A DNA stretch of 64,000 nt, taken from contig JAIXKI010000020.1 in NCBI GenBank assembly GCA_026936105.1, positions 1 to 64,000 on the forward strand, written 5' to 3'. The DNA comes from Chitinophagales bacterium. GTDB lineage: Bacteria > Bacteroidota > Bacteroidia > Chitinophagales > Chitinophagaceae. Below, piece after piece: positions 36,799 to 47,251 of this stretch. Made by a program: the position numbers and the translations under genes. The first letter of the stretch is position 1; each line of letters starts with the position of its first letter. The notes beneath the pieces are model-generated. The model was not told the DNA's origin and made no database searches. It was given only the letters and a program-made list of their open reading frames with translations.

Positions 36799-38112
36799 TT
36801 GTCTTTACCACAAGCCAACCGGAAACTCAACCTGCTTCAGGCCACTTCCATTAATATGATAGACATGGTGGGCATTGGGCCGTTTGTGGTCATGCCACTG
36901 GTGGTCAGCCGTTTTCAAAATGGTTTGTTTTTGTGGGCCTGGCTGTTTGGGGCTTTCACTGCTTTTATTGATGCAATGATATGGAGTGAATTAGGGGCAA
37001 AGTATCCGCTTGCGGGGGGCACTTATAATTTTCACCGTATAGCGTTTGGTGAAAAGGGAGGAAGGCTGATGAGCTTTTTGTTTGTCTGGCAAACAGCAAT
37101 ACAAGCTCCTTTGGTGGTTGCTTCCGGCGCTATAGGATTTGCTCAATATCTTTCATTTCTTGTGGATCTGAATGTTTTCCAACAGAAGCTGGTTTCAGGC
37201 GGGTTAGTGATATTGATATTTATTTTATTATACAGGAAAATTGAAACGGTCGGCAAGATCTCGGTGGCTTTATGGTCGGTGGTAGTGCTCACCGTTTTAT
37301 GGATCATCATAAGCGGATTGACCCATCAACATCATTCGATCCCTTTTTTGCCTGAACAAACAAGTTCTTTTTTCTCTCTTGCATTCTGGGCTGCGATAGG
37401 ACAAGGATCCGTAAACACTATTTACAGTTATCTCGGTTATTATAATGTCTGTCACTTGGGAGGGGAAATAAAAAGGCCTGAAAAAAATATTCCTCAAAGC
37501 ATATTTATTTCTATCTCCGGCATTGCGATTCTCTATCTGCTGATGAATGTAAGTGTGATGGGTGTGGTTCCCTGGCAATCGGTGAGAGAAGATGACAAAT
37601 ATCTGGTAAGCACTTTTATGTCGCAGATCTATGGCTACAAAGCAGGAGTAGTCGTAACGGTACTCATCCTGTGGATCGCCATGGCTTCTTTATTTGCGGT
37701 GGTGTTGGGCTATTCCAGAGTGCCTTATGCTGCTGCGGTTGATAATAATTTTTTTAAACTATTCTCTAAACTGCACCACACTAAGAAATTCCCTTATGTT
37801 TCGCTGATTTTTTTGTGTGGACTTGGCCTGGTATTCAGTTTGACGTTCAGATTAGTGGATGTGATCAGCTCCATACTGGCAATGAGAATTCTGGTTCAGT
37901 TCATCGGGCAGGCAGTAGGAGTAGTGTTGCTGCGTAAGCGGTTTGGAACCGCTGACCTTCCATTCAAAATGTCATTGTATCCCATACCGGTGATCTTATC
38001 AATGATCATCTGGTTATTTATATTTTTATCCACAGGGTGGTTTGCTTTGTGGGGCGGCCTGATCGCACTGGCAGGCATTGTTGTTTATTATCTTACCATG
38101 CAGTTTAAGTGA
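36799..38112 (+). CDS. APC-family amino acid permease
   Basis: 437 residues, about 12 membrane segments. INMIDMVGIGPFVVMP is the first helix with the family's glycine motif, and GGEIKRPEKNIPQS marks the cytoplasmic loop. The start is TTG: an in-frame TGA lies two codons before it, and the first ATG would remove the start of helix one. Its position 33 bases after the aminotransferase gene suggests an operon, perhaps uptake of the same compound. Confidence 0.9.
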   Translation: MSLPQANRKLNLLQATSINMIDMVGIGPFVVMPLVVSRFQNGLFLWAWLFGAFTAFIDAMIWSELGAKYPLAGGTYNFHRIAFGEKGGRLMSFLFVWQTAIQAPLVVASGAIGFAQYLSFLVDLNVFQQKLVSGGLVILIFILLYRKIETVGKISVALWSVVVLTVLWIIISGLTHQHHSIPFLPEQTSSFFSLAFWAAIGQGSVNTIYSYLGYYNVCHLGGEIKRPEKNIPQSIFISISGIAILYLLMNVSVMGVVPWQSVREDDKYLVSTFMSQIYGYKAGVVVTVLILWIAMASLFAVVLGYSRVPYAAAVDNNFFKLFSKLHHTKKFPYVSLIFLCGLGLVFSLTFRLVDVISSILAMRILVQFIGQAVGVVLLRKRFGTADLPFKMSLYPIPVILSMIIWLFIFLSTGWFALWGGLIALAGIVVYYLTMQFK

Positions 38113-38130
38113 AATCAAGATTGGAATTAT

Positions 38131-38799
38131 ATGAAGATGTTTTTTTCTTTATCAACAATGTTAGCTTTATTACTTTTTATGCCACAAAATAAAAACAAAG
38201 TAATCTTCTTCGGAGATTCTATTACTGAGTTTGGTGCACAACCCGGCGGATATATCACAAGTATTGAACGCATGTGCAAAAGTGAAGGAAGAACCGGCCA
38301 ATATGATTTTATCGGAGCAGGTATTGGTGGCAATAAAGTGTATGATCTTTACCTGCGTTTGGATAACGATGTATTAAGCAAAAGACCAGATATTGTGATC
38401 ATTTTTATTGGGGTGAATGATGTCTGGCATAAAGCCGTTTTGCATACAGGCACTGATGCGGATAAGTTCGGAAAATTTTATCAGGCCATTATTGATAAGC
38501 TGAAAGCAATTGGCAGCAAAGTTATCTTATGCACTCCGGCTGTTTTAGGAGAAAAGACCGGCCTGAGTAATCCGCAGGATAAGGAATTGGATCAGTATTC
38601 TGGTATCGTTAGAAGCCTTTCAAAAAGGAATAGCCTGAAGCTTATTGATCTGAGAAAACTTTTTCTGGAATATGATCTGAAAAATAATCCTGAAAATAAA
38701 GATCAGGGCATTCTTACTGTGGATGGAGTACATCTGAATGAGATGGGAAATGAGTTAGTTGCGAAGGAGATGTGGGGCGCAATTAAGTCACTTCAATAA
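38131..38799 (+). CDS. SGNH/GDSL-family hydrolase
   Basis: 222 residues with a hydrophobic N-terminus that looks like a signal peptide. Catalytic blocks: FFGDSIT (Ser), GIGGNK, IFIGVNDVW and DGVHLN (Asp/His). Such esterases often deacetylate sugars; no target is evident. Overlaps the next gene's 3' end by 12 bases, convergent. Confidence 0.9.
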   Translation: MKMFFSLSTMLALLLFMPQNKNKVIFFGDSITEFGAQPGGYITSIERMCKSEGRTGQYDFIGAGIGGNKVYDLYLRLDNDVLSKRPDIVIIFIGVNDVWHKAVLHTGTDADKFGKFYQAIIDKLKAIGSKVILCTPAVLGEKTGLSNPQDKELDQYSGIVRSLSKRNSLKLIDLRKLFLEYDLKNNPENKDQGILTVDGVHLNEMGNELVAKEMWGAIKSLQ

Positions 38800-39429
38800 G
38801 CTTTTCAGGATGCCGGATATTTCATCGGCTTTATTCATGGTCATCACATGAGTGCCGCCTTTTACAGTATAGTCTGCTTTCACAAAGCGGTAGGGTAAAA
38901 GTTTATCTGCTGTACCATGTATATGTACCAGGTTGGGTGGAACGGTCCGGTTTTTCCAATTGAAGATAGAACCCAGAGCCCATTTTATAAAGCTCATATC
39001 ACTGTCAATGATTATTTTCCGAAGTTCTTTTTTTTGGTTTTCTTTTTTAACACCCAGTATCCAGCTTAATGTGAGAAGTGTTCTCGTCAATAGTTTGTTG
39101 GGTATCCACCGGTAAACAGGAAAAAATTTCATTAACCTTAGGTAACCCGGAAATTCATCTTTTGTTTTATTGCTGGAAATAATTATGCCTTTTATTGAAG
39201 GATTTTCTTTTGCCATTTCAGTGACCAGCATTCCCCCGAAAGACACTCCAACAATTGCCGGATCGTTTTCGGGTATCAGGGCAAGAAGGCGGTGTGCATA
39301 GGATTCCAGGGATTCTTTTTTCAATGGCTCTATCCAGTCAATAAAAACAGGCTTACAGAAACTGAGGTCCAGATAAGTGAAGACCCTTCTGTCGGCTCCG
39401 AGTCCGCTGATGAAATAGACTTTTTTCAA
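38788..39429 (-). CDS. Alpha/beta hydrolase
   Basis: 213 residues. Nucleophile elbow VGVSFGGM (about 62), oxyanion-type FISGLG at the N-terminus, and a C-terminal LVHIHGTADKLLP with acid and GGTHVMTM with histidine. Substrate unknown. Ends seven bases after... tyrS is upstream and read in the same direction, so it likely follows tyrS in one transcript only if no terminator intervenes (7-base gap). Confidence 0.85.
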   Translation of the reverse strand: MKKVYFISGLGADRRVFTYLDLSFCKPVFIDWIEPLKKESLESYAHRLLALIPENDPAIVGVSFGGMLVTEMAKENPSIKGIIISSNKTKDEFPGYLRLMKFFPVYRWIPNKLLTRTLLTLSWILGVKKENQKKELRKIIIDSDMSFIKWALGSIFNWKNRTVPPNLVHIHGTADKLLPYRFVKADYTVKGGTHVMTMNKADEISGILKSLLK

Positions 39430-39436
39430 TAGTCAT

Positions 39437-40714
39437 TTAGTTAAAACTGACGAGGTAATAGTTCTTTTTCCCTTTTTGAATCAAAAGATATTTATCCTGA
39501 AGCAATAATTTTTTTTCTATCCTGATTTTTTCATCTTCCACTTTTTTCCGGTTGATACTGACGCCGCCGCCCTGGATCATTTTTCTCGCTTCTCCTTTAC
39601 TGGGAAAAATTTTTGTTTCGGATAGAAAACTCACTACGTCAATTCCTTCATTTAATTTATTCATCGGGTATTCAGACTTTATGACCCCTTCCATACCTTC
39701 CAGGTCTTCTGCACTCAGGCTCTCAGCCGGAGCATTTTGATTAGCGAAAAGTTTTTCTGTTGTGGCTACAGCTTTTTCATATTCTTCTTTTCCGTGTACA
39801 AAAGTGGTGATCTCCTGTGCCAGGGTTTTCTGTAACACTCTTGAAGAAGGATCTGAATGATGTTCATGTATCAGCATGTGAATGGCATCACGGGAGAGAA
39901 AGGTGAATAGTTTGATCCACTTTTCCGCATCTTCATCGCTTGAATTCAGCCAGAACTGATAGAATTGATATGGCGAGGTTTTGCTCCCGTCCAGCCAGAT
40001 ATTTCCCCGTTCCGATTTTCCGAATTTGCTTCCGTCTGCCTTTGTGATCAAAGGGCATGTAAAAGCAAAAGCTTCACCGCCTGCTTTTTTACGGATCAGT
40101 TCAGTCCCTGTAACAATATTACCCCACTGGTCACTACCGCCCATCTGAAGTTTGCAGTTTTTATTTTGGTACAGCCAATAATAATCGTAGCCCTGTATCA
40201 ACTGATAAGAGAATTCGGTGAAACTTAGACCGGCTTCTCCTTCAATTCTTTTTTTTACACTATCCTTTGCCATCATATAATTCACGGTGATGTGCTTACC
40301 TGTATCACGAATGAAATCAAGAAAACGCATTTCTTTGAACCAGTCATAGTTATTGACCATTTCGGCACAGTTTTTTTTGGAAGGATCAAAATCGAGAAAC
40401 TTCATCAACTGATTTCTTACCCCGGATTCATTCTTTCTTAATACTTCTTCGCTCAGCAGATTTCTTTCTTTGCTCTTACCACTTGGATCCCCGACCATCC
40501 CGGTTGCTCCACCAACAAGGGCGATAGGCTTGTGCCCTGCTTTTTGCAAATGAACCAGTAACAGTATGGGCACCAGGCTGCCGATATGTAAGGATTCAGC
40601 TGTTGGGTCAAAGCCGATATATCCGGCAGTCATCTCTTTATTGAGTTGATCCTCAGTACCCGGCATGATATCCTGGATCATGCCTCTCCATTGCAATTCG
40701 TCTATCAATCCCAT
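39437..40714 (-). CDS. tyrS: Tyrosyl-tRNA synthetase
   Basis: 425 residues from ATG 40714 (MGLIDELQWRG), chosen because an upstream in-frame extension is not conserved. Class I synthetase: HIGH-type HIGSLVP, the tyrosine-binding YQLIQGYD, KMSKS-type KFGKSE, and a C-terminal S4-like domain (IQGGGVSINRKKVED). Charges tRNA-Tyr. Confidence 0.96.
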   Translation of the reverse strand: MGLIDELQWRGMIQDIMPGTEDQLNKEMTAGYIGFDPTAESLHIGSLVPILLLVHLQKAGHKPIALVGGATGMVGDPSGKSKERNLLSEEVLRKNESGVRNQLMKFLDFDPSKKNCAEMVNNYDWFKEMRFLDFIRDTGKHITVNYMMAKDSVKKRIEGEAGLSFTEFSYQLIQGYDYYWLYQNKNCKLQMGGSDQWGNIVTGTELIRKKAGGEAFAFTCPLITKADGSKFGKSERGNIWLDGSKTSPYQFYQFWLNSSDEDAEKWIKLFTFLSRDAIHMLIHEHHSDPSSRVLQKTLAQEITTFVHGKEEYEKAVATTEKLFANQNAPAESLSAEDLEGMEGVIKSEYPMNKLNEGIDVVSFLSETKIFPSKGEARKMIQGGGVSINRKKVEDEKIRIEKKLLLQDKYLLIQKGKKNYYLVSFN

Positions 40715-40948
40715 ATCTAAGTCTATGATTTGCAGTTTAAATACCGGAAACCCGGCTTCAATCGTGCAAAAATATAACAGAAACTGCTTGGATAGGGGAA
40801 GGTGCAATATTTTTCTAAATTATTCGTTTTCAACTGATAGTCTTTCTGGCATCGAGCCTATGTAATTCAGTGCCTAAAGATTAATTTTACGACACCGCTC
40901 TACCTTATGAAAGCAATATAATTCAAATGCTTATTGAAAATTGTCCGA

Positions 40949-42064
40949 ATGAAACTAACCAAGCTTTATCTGACCCTATCCCTTGCATTTTGCTGTTTGA
41001 GTGCTGTTGCACAATTCAGGAAATATTCCAATGAATTTTTAAACATTGGAGCCGGAGCCCGTGGTTTAGGAATGGGTAGCGCACAGGCTGCTTCAGTAAT
41101 GGATGGAACGTCCGGATACTGGAATCCTGCCGGGTTGGTGGGAGTGAAAGATCATCCTGAGCTGAACCTGATGCATGCTGAATATTTTGCCGGCATCGGT
41201 AAATATGATTTTGCCAGTATTGTTTTCCCAACTTCAAATAATAAAAGAACGATTGGGATTACCGGCCTTCGCTTTGCAGTTGATGATATTATGAATACGT
41301 TGTTTTTGGTAGAGCCTGATGGATCGATCAACTACAATAACATACAATCATTTTCTTCCGCTGATTATGCATTTCTATTATCCTTTGCTCAGAAACTGAA
41401 AGAGAGCGGGAATAAAAATGTTCATTTTGGCTTAAACGCAAAAGTGATTTACCGTGGCGTGGGAAAATTTGCAAAAGCCTGGGGTTTCGGGCTGGATGCA
41501 GGTGTCCAGATCATGCATGACCAATGGAAGTTTGGGATCGTAGGCCGTGACCTTACCAGCACTTTCAATGCATGGACATTCAATTTCTCTGATGAAGAAA
41601 AAGAAGTCTTATACCTGACAAACAATGATATCCCTGTTAAATCAACAGAGATCACGGCCCCCCGACTCATTCTGGCAGCAGCCCGCAATTTTCAATTAAG
41701 TAAGAAGTCAGGTTTACTGGCAGAAGCAGATCTGGATGTGACATTTGACGGAAAAAGAAATACGGTAATCAGTTCAAATCCGATCAGTATTGATCCGAAG
41801 ATCGGTCTGGAATATAACCTGAATAACATTTTCTTTCTGAGAGCAGGGATCAATAATTTCCAGAAAGCTTTATCTGATGGAGATACTTTGAATCAAAAGA
41901 AAGTGTGGATTTATCAGCCAAGTATCGGCACAGGATTCAGAATATCGAACGTGATGATTGATTATGCATTTACTAACCTGGCAAACCAATCCAATCCGTT
42001 GTTCACACATGTCTTTTCATTGAAGTTGAATATGGTGAACGATAAGAATAAAAAGAAAAAATAA
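40949..42064 (+). CDS. porV: PorV/PorQ-family type IX secretion outer-membrane protein
   Basis: 371 residues from ATG 40949. Signal peptide ends at AVAQ, followed by FLNIGAGARGLGMGSAQAAS, the PorV-family opening, and a beta-barrel-like body with alternating pattern. PorV shuttles T9SS cargo to the attachment complex and works with the sortase PorU. It lies 24 bases before the large C25 peptidase gene. Confidence 0.88.
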   Translation: MKLTKLYLTLSLAFCCLSAVAQFRKYSNEFLNIGAGARGLGMGSAQAASVMDGTSGYWNPAGLVGVKDHPELNLMHAEYFAGIGKYDFASIVFPTSNNKRTIGITGLRFAVDDIMNTLFLVEPDGSINYNNIQSFSSADYAFLLSFAQKLKESGNKNVHFGLNAKVIYRGVGKFAKAWGFGLDAGVQIMHDQWKFGIVGRDLTSTFNAWTFNFSDEEKEVLYLTNNDIPVKSTEITAPRLILAAARNFQLSKKSGLLAEADLDVTFDGKRNTVISSNPISIDPKIGLEYNLNNIFFLRAGINNFQKALSDGDTLNQKKVWIYQPSIGTGFRISNVMIDYAFTNLANQSNPLFTHVFSLKLNMVNDKNKKKK

Positions 42065-42088
42065 ATCTGCACCTCTATCAATATCCGA

Positions 42089-45000
42089 ATGATGAAACGT
42101 ATTATATTTTTCATATTGCTGTCTTTAAACCTGGCCGCTCAGTCACAGGTATATAACAATGAATGGATTGATTACGGGAAAACCTATTATAAGTTTAAAG
42201 TGGGAGCGACGGGTTTATACCGTATTACGCAGCCTGCGCTTGTTTCGATCGGATTAGATAATGTGCCGGCACAGGATTTTCAATTGTGGAGGAACGGAAA
42301 GGAAATTTCTTTGTACACTTCAGTTCAAACAGGTGTTCTGGGTACTTCAGACTATATTGAGTTTTGGGGAGAAATGAATGACGGGAAACCTGATAACGCT
42401 TTATACAGGCAATCCGATTTTCAACTCAGTAACAAATACAGTTTGCAAACGGACACTGCAGCTTTCTTTCTTACCGTAAATCCGGGCAGCAGTAATTTAA
42501 GATTGAATCCTGTAGCAAATAATATTTCGGGGACACTAACCCCTGAGCCGTATTTTATGTACACGGTAGGCAATTATTATAAGAGCAAAATAAACGCTGG
42601 TTTTGCTGCCGTGGTAGGAGAGTATGTCTATTCTTCCTCTTATGACCAGGGTGAAGGATGGTCTTCAGGGGATATTGATAGTAATGTTGTACTTGCAACC
42701 AACTTCACCAATCTATTTCCTTATACTGATATGGATGCACCCCAGTCGGTGTTTAAGATCAATGCTGCAGGGAATGCTTTGAATACGAGAAATTTTGAAG
42801 TTCAGATCAACGCATCAAGTATAATGACCCAAACAATGGATTTCTATGACTATGTGAAAGCGAATACCTCAATTAGCACTTCATTGATCAATACCGGGTC
42901 TGCTGCTGTCAGCATCATCAACCATGCATCCAAAAAGCCAGACCGGATGGTGGTGGCTCAGTTTGAGCTGACATATCCAAGAAAATTCAATTTTGGTAAT
43001 GCTACAAATTTCATGTTCGAATTACCGGCGAGTGCTACCGGGAATTATCTGGAAATATCCAATTTTAACCGGGGAGGTCAGGTGCCGGTGTTATATGACC
43101 TTACTAACGGAACAAGATATGTAGCCGATATCAGCAATCCGGCTCTGATCAAAATAGAATTACTTCCTTCGGCTGTTGACAGAAAACTTTTGCTGGTAAG
43201 TCAGGCTCCGGCAACAATTAAATCAGTCACAGCATTCCAGCAAAGGAATTTCGTGGATTTTTCTCAAACAGCCAATCAGGGTGACTACCTGATGATCACG
43301 AATAAGGCTTTAATGAATGCAACGAACGGATCACACCCGATAGAAGAGTACAGGGATTACAGAAGTTCGCCGGCCGGTGGTTCTTACGACGCAAAAATTT
43401 ATTTTGTTGATGAATTGGTGGACCAGTTTGCTTATGGAATTAAAATGGATCCCCTGGCTATACAGAATTTTATCAGATGGGCAAGAGCGCATTTCGGGAT
43501 GCCGCTCAGAGAAGTCTTTCTGATTGGGAAGGGGATGACCTATAATCAGTTCAGGGCAAGAGAGAATGATCCGAATATTGACAAGCTGTTTTTTGTTCCG
43601 ACTTTTGGGAATCCTGCATCCGATAATTTATTCTGCATCGAACCGGGGAATAATATTCCTCTTACTCCCATTGGCAGACTTTCTGTGATCAGTGCAGACG
43701 AGATCATTCCTTATTATAACAAGGTTGTGCAATATGAACAATTACAGGCGGCCTCTGCTTCTTATAACACGGTACAGGACAAGGCATGGATGAAAAACGT
43801 TTTACATCTTGTCGGTGCAAATGAGCCCATCCTTCAACAAGAGTTGAAGAACAGGATGGATATTTATAAGCAGATCATCTCAGACACTCTCTTCGGCGCC
43901 AATGTGACAACGTTTACCAAAAGCTCCGCAGAAGTGATACAGCAGGTGAGCGGAGCTGATATTAATGGAATGTTCCAAAAAGGTATCGGGCTCCTTACTT
44001 ACTTCGGACATTCTTCTTCCACTACTCTGGAGTTTAACCTGGATAATCCTAATGAATATGACAATAACGGCAAGTATCCTTTCATGATGGTGATGGGATG
44101 CCTGGCCGGGAATATTTTTGATTTCAATGCACAACGCCTTCTGACCAAGTCTTCAATTTCGGATAAGTTTATCCTGGCTGATCAGCATGGAGCAGTCGGA
44201 TTTTTGGCAAATTCTTATTACAGTATTGTTCAATACCTGGATATCATTATCAACCAGATGTATAAGGAGATGGCAAGAGGATCCTACGGTAAAACATTTG
44301 GTGAGATTTTGAACAAATCCATAGAAAGAACTTTTGATATTACCACACAGAATGATTTTTATGCCCGGTTCCATTGTGAACAGATCATGCTGAACGGTGA
44401 TCCGGCGATCCGGCTGAATACCTTCCCCAAACCTGATTATGTAATCGAAGATCCGATGGTAAAAGTTTCTCCTCAGTTCATATCAGTTGCTGCAGATCAT
44501 TTTACGATCAAAGCTGCAGTACTCAATCTGGGTGAAGCGATCAACAGAAATGTAGTAATTGAAGTGAAAAGAACTTATCCTGATCTGAGTACAGTGGTGG
44601 TGGAAAGAGATACGATCCCAGGGATAAGATACAGCGATACACTTACTATCGACATTCCGATTGTAGCGACCAGAGATAAAGGCTTAAACAAGATATCCAT
44701 TACCATAGATCCGGATAATGAAATAGATGAACTGTATAAAAACAATAACTCCATTACTAAAGATATTGTGATCTATGAAGATGAAGCAAAGCTGGTTTAT
44801 CCTTATGATTATGCAATAGTGGGTAAACAAAATATAAAACTGTTGGCTTCAACAGCAAACCCCTTTGCAGTGCAGAAACAATACAGGATGGAGATAGATA
44901 CCACAGAATTATTTAATTCTCCATTTAAATTTGGCCAGACCATAAGCAGTAAGGGTGGGCTGCTGGAGTTTACACCGGGATTTTCTTTTACAGACAGCAC

Positions 45001-47149
45001 TGTATATTATTGGAGGGTCGCACCGGTACCTGCAAGCGGAGATCCCGTTTGGAACACTGCATCTTTCCAGTATATTCATGATGCTGATTTCGGATTCAGC
45101 CAGGCTCATTATTATCAACATTTAAAATCAGCCAAAGAAGGATTGATCGTGGATTCGTCAAGCAGGTCGCTGAGTTATGGTTCTATGCTGAACACGCTGT
45201 TCATACGCAGTGGAGTATTCCCTTCATCCGTTTCAACAGCAATTGGATTTTCCATTGAGATCAATAATGACGGAGCTGCCAAGATCCAGAGTGTTTGTGG
45301 TATATCTAATATTGTCTTTAATGTGTTGGATCCTGTGACCTTTCAACCCTGGTTCAATGCTGTACCAGGACCCGGGCAATATGGCAGTGATGACATCTGT
45401 GGTACAAATAGGATGTATAATTTCCAATATAACATTCTTGATCCCAATAAACGTAGGAAAATTGTTGAGTTCATGGATATGATTCCGGATGGTTCTTATG
45501 TTGTCGTCCGTAATATGTCAGGGACCGACCCAGCCAGTAATACATACGCGAATGACTGGAAAGGAGACACATCTTACTTGGGGTCTGGTAATTCTATGTA
45601 TGAACGACTACTCAGCCAGGGTTTTACAGGAATTGATTCATTTTATAGGCCTAGAGCTTGGATATTTGTATATAAGAAAAACGATGCAGGGAGTTTCACT
45701 CCTCGATATGTCTTCAGCGAAGGAATTAATGATGCGATCACTATGTCTTTGGACTGCTATACTCCTGACACGCTTGGGTATGTCACTTCACCTGTATTCG
45801 GTCCGGCTAAAGCATGGAAAAAATTACGTTGGAACGGAATTGCAGATGCAAACCCGGGTGAAGATCCGACCATAGATCTGATCGGAGTGAGAACCGATGG
45901 TAGCAAATCAGTGCTTTTTAACAATATTGATCAATCTCAGCAAGATTTCGACATCTCATCTATTGATGCACAAACCTTTCCTTATGCGCAGTTAAAGTTG
46001 CGCACTTTAGATTCGGTTAAGCATACACCTTATGGATTGAGGTATTGGGAATTGTTATACACACCTGCCCCCGAAGGCGCAATAGCTCCTAATATTTATC
46101 TTCAAACAAAAGACACGGTGGATGTTGGGGAGCCCTTTGAATTCAAAGCTGCCTTTAAAAATATAAGTGATGCTGCCTTTGATAGTTTGAAAGTCAAAAT
46201 GGTGGTTACGGACAAGAACAATATTCCAAATATAATTCCTCTTCCCAGAAGGAGGCCTTTACCTGTTGGAGACACTTTACAGGCCGGAGGTGTCATCAAG
46301 ACCGAGAACTTACCGGGATCAAATACCCTTTATATAGAAGTTAACCCGGATAATGATCAACTGGAACAATATCATTTCAACAATTTTGCCTACAGGGATT
46401 TTTATGTGAAACCCGATAGTCTTAATCCATTGCTGGATGTTACATTTGACGGTGTTCATATCTTAAACAATGATATTGTATCATCAAAGCCGGATATTCT
46501 TGTTAAGTTAAAAGATGAGTCGAAATGGATGATTCTGAATGACACCAGCCTGCTCACCCTTCAGGTTCTTTATCCGGATGGATCCTTGCACCGGTTTAAC
46601 TTCAATAGTGACACTTTACAGTTCTTACCGGCAGGGCAGGCTCCTAATACCGATAACACGGCTTCAATAAATTTAAAGCCATATTTCCCTGAGGATGGTG
46701 TGTACCAGTTGATCGTGACAGGAAAAGACAGAAGTAATAATGCTGCGGGAAATATTGAATACCGAGTCGCTTTTGAAGTGATCAACAAGCCGATGATCTC
46801 AAACATGTTGAATTACCCAAATCCATTCACAACTTCAACGGCATTTGTATTTACGGTCACCGGCAGTGAAGTGCCGCAAAACATCAAGATCGAAATTATG
46901 ACCGTAACCGGCAGGATTGTCAGAGAGATCACCAAAGATGAACTTGGCCCCTTGCATATAGGAAGGAATATTACAGAGTTCAAATGGGATGGCACGGATC
47001 AGTATGGACAAAAACTGGCTAATGGTATTTATTTATACAGGGTGGTGACGAATTTGAACGGAAAATCACTTGATAAATACAAGGCAGAAGGTGATAATAC
47101 GGATAAATATTTTACCAGGGGATACGGAAAGATGTATCTGATGCGTTAA
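42089..47149 (+). CDS. Type IX secretion C25 peptidase, PorU/PorU2-like
   Basis: 1686 residues, larger than classical PorU (about 1150-1300) and close to the group called PorU2. Signal peptide MKRIIFFILLSLNLAAQSQ; a beta domain; a gingipain-fold domain with the His of LTYFGHSSSTTLEF (about 640) and Cys of MVMGCLAGNIFD (about 670), the catalytic pair; CARDB-like domains (about 800-880 and 1340-1440); and a C-terminal segment with NYPNPFTTSTAF and GTDQYGQKLANGIYLYRV, like T9SS type A sorting domains. PorU trims such domains and links cargo to A-LPS. Two ATG codons begin the gene. Confidence 0.9.
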   Translation: MMKRIIFFILLSLNLAAQSQVYNNEWIDYGKTYYKFKVGATGLYRITQPALVSIGLDNVPAQDFQLWRNGKEISLYTSVQTGVLGTSDYIEFWGEMNDGKPDNALYRQSDFQLSNKYSLQTDTAAFFLTVNPGSSNLRLNPVANNISGTLTPEPYFMYTVGNYYKSKINAGFAAVVGEYVYSSSYDQGEGWSSGDIDSNVVLATNFTNLFPYTDMDAPQSVFKINAAGNALNTRNFEVQINASSIMTQTMDFYDYVKANTSISTSLINTGSAAVSIINHASKKPDRMVVAQFELTYPRKFNFGNATNFMFELPASATGNYLEISNFNRGGQVPVLYDLTNGTRYVADISNPALIKIELLPSAVDRKLLLVSQAPATIKSVTAFQQRNFVDFSQTANQGDYLMITNKALMNATNGSHPIEEYRDYRSSPAGGSYDAKIYFVDELVDQFAYGIKMDPLAIQNFIRWARAHFGMPLREVFLIGKGMTYNQFRARENDPNIDKLFFVPTFGNPASDNLFCIEPGNNIPLTPIGRLSVISADEIIPYYNKVVQYEQLQAASASYNTVQDKAWMKNVLHLVGANEPILQQELKNRMDIYKQIISDTLFGANVTTFTKSSAEVIQQVSGADINGMFQKGIGLLTYFGHSSSTTLEFNLDNPNEYDNNGKYPFMMVMGCLAGNIFDFNAQRLLTKSSISDKFILADQHGAVGFLANSYYSIVQYLDIIINQMYKEMARGSYGKTFGEILNKSIERTFDITTQNDFYARFHCEQIMLNGDPAIRLNTFPKPDYVIEDPMVKVSPQFISVAADHFTIKAAVLNLGEAINRNVVIEVKRTYPDLSTVVVERDTIPGIRYSDTLTIDIPIVATRDKGLNKISITIDPDNEIDELYKNNNSITKDIVIYEDEAKLVYPYDYAIVGKQNIKLLASTANPFAVQKQYRMEIDTTELFNSPFKFGQTISSKGGLLEFTPGFSFTDSTVYYWRVAPVPASGDPVWNTASFQYIHDADFGFSQAHYYQHLKSAKEGLIVDSSSRSLSYGSMLNTLFIRSGVFPSSVSTAIGFSIEINNDGAAKIQSVCGISNIVFNVLDPVTFQPWFNAVPGPGQYGSDDICGTNRMYNFQYNILDPNKRRKIVEFMDMIPDGSYVVVRNMSGTDPASNTYANDWKGDTSYLGSGNSMYERLLSQGFTGIDSFYRPRAWIFVYKKNDAGSFTPRYVFSEGINDAITMSLDCYTPDTLGYVTSPVFGPAKAWKKLRWNGIADANPGEDPTIDLIGVRTDGSKSVLFNNIDQSQQDFDISSIDAQTFPYAQLKLRTLDSVKHTPYGLRYWELLYTPAPEGAIAPNIYLQTKDTVDVGEPFEFKAAFKNISDAAFDSLKVKMVVTDKNNIPNIIPLPRRRPLPVGDTLQAGGVIKTENLPGSNTLYIEVNPDNDQLEQYHFNNFAYRDFYVKPDSLNPLLDVTFDGVHILNNDIVSSKPDILVKLKDESKWMILNDTSLLTLQVLYPDGSLHRFNFNSDTLQFLPAGQAPNTDNTASINLKPYFPEDGVYQLIVTGKDRSNNAAGNIEYRVAFEVINKPMISNMLNYPNPFTTSTAFVFTVTGSEVPQNIKIEIMTVTGRIVREITKDELGPLHIGRNITEFKWDGTDQYGQKLANGIYLYRVVTNLNGKSLDKYKAEGDNTDKYFTRGYGKMYLMR

Positions 47150-47180
47150 TAAGTTTTGAGGGGTTTGGTTTAGCCTCGGC

Positions 47181-47214
47181 ATTATCAGTAAGTTAAGGAT
47201 ATATTACTGATAAT
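47181..47214. repeat. 11-bp perfect inverted repeat after the C25 peptidase gene
   Basis: ATTATCAGTAA (47181-47191) and TTACTGATAAT (47204-47214) flank a 12-base loop. There is no T run, so it may be a mRNA-stabilising hairpin or a protein-binding site rather than a classic terminator. Confidence 0.6.
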
Positions 47215-47251
47215 CAGCCTAAAAAGAACCGACTTATAAAATCCAATATCA

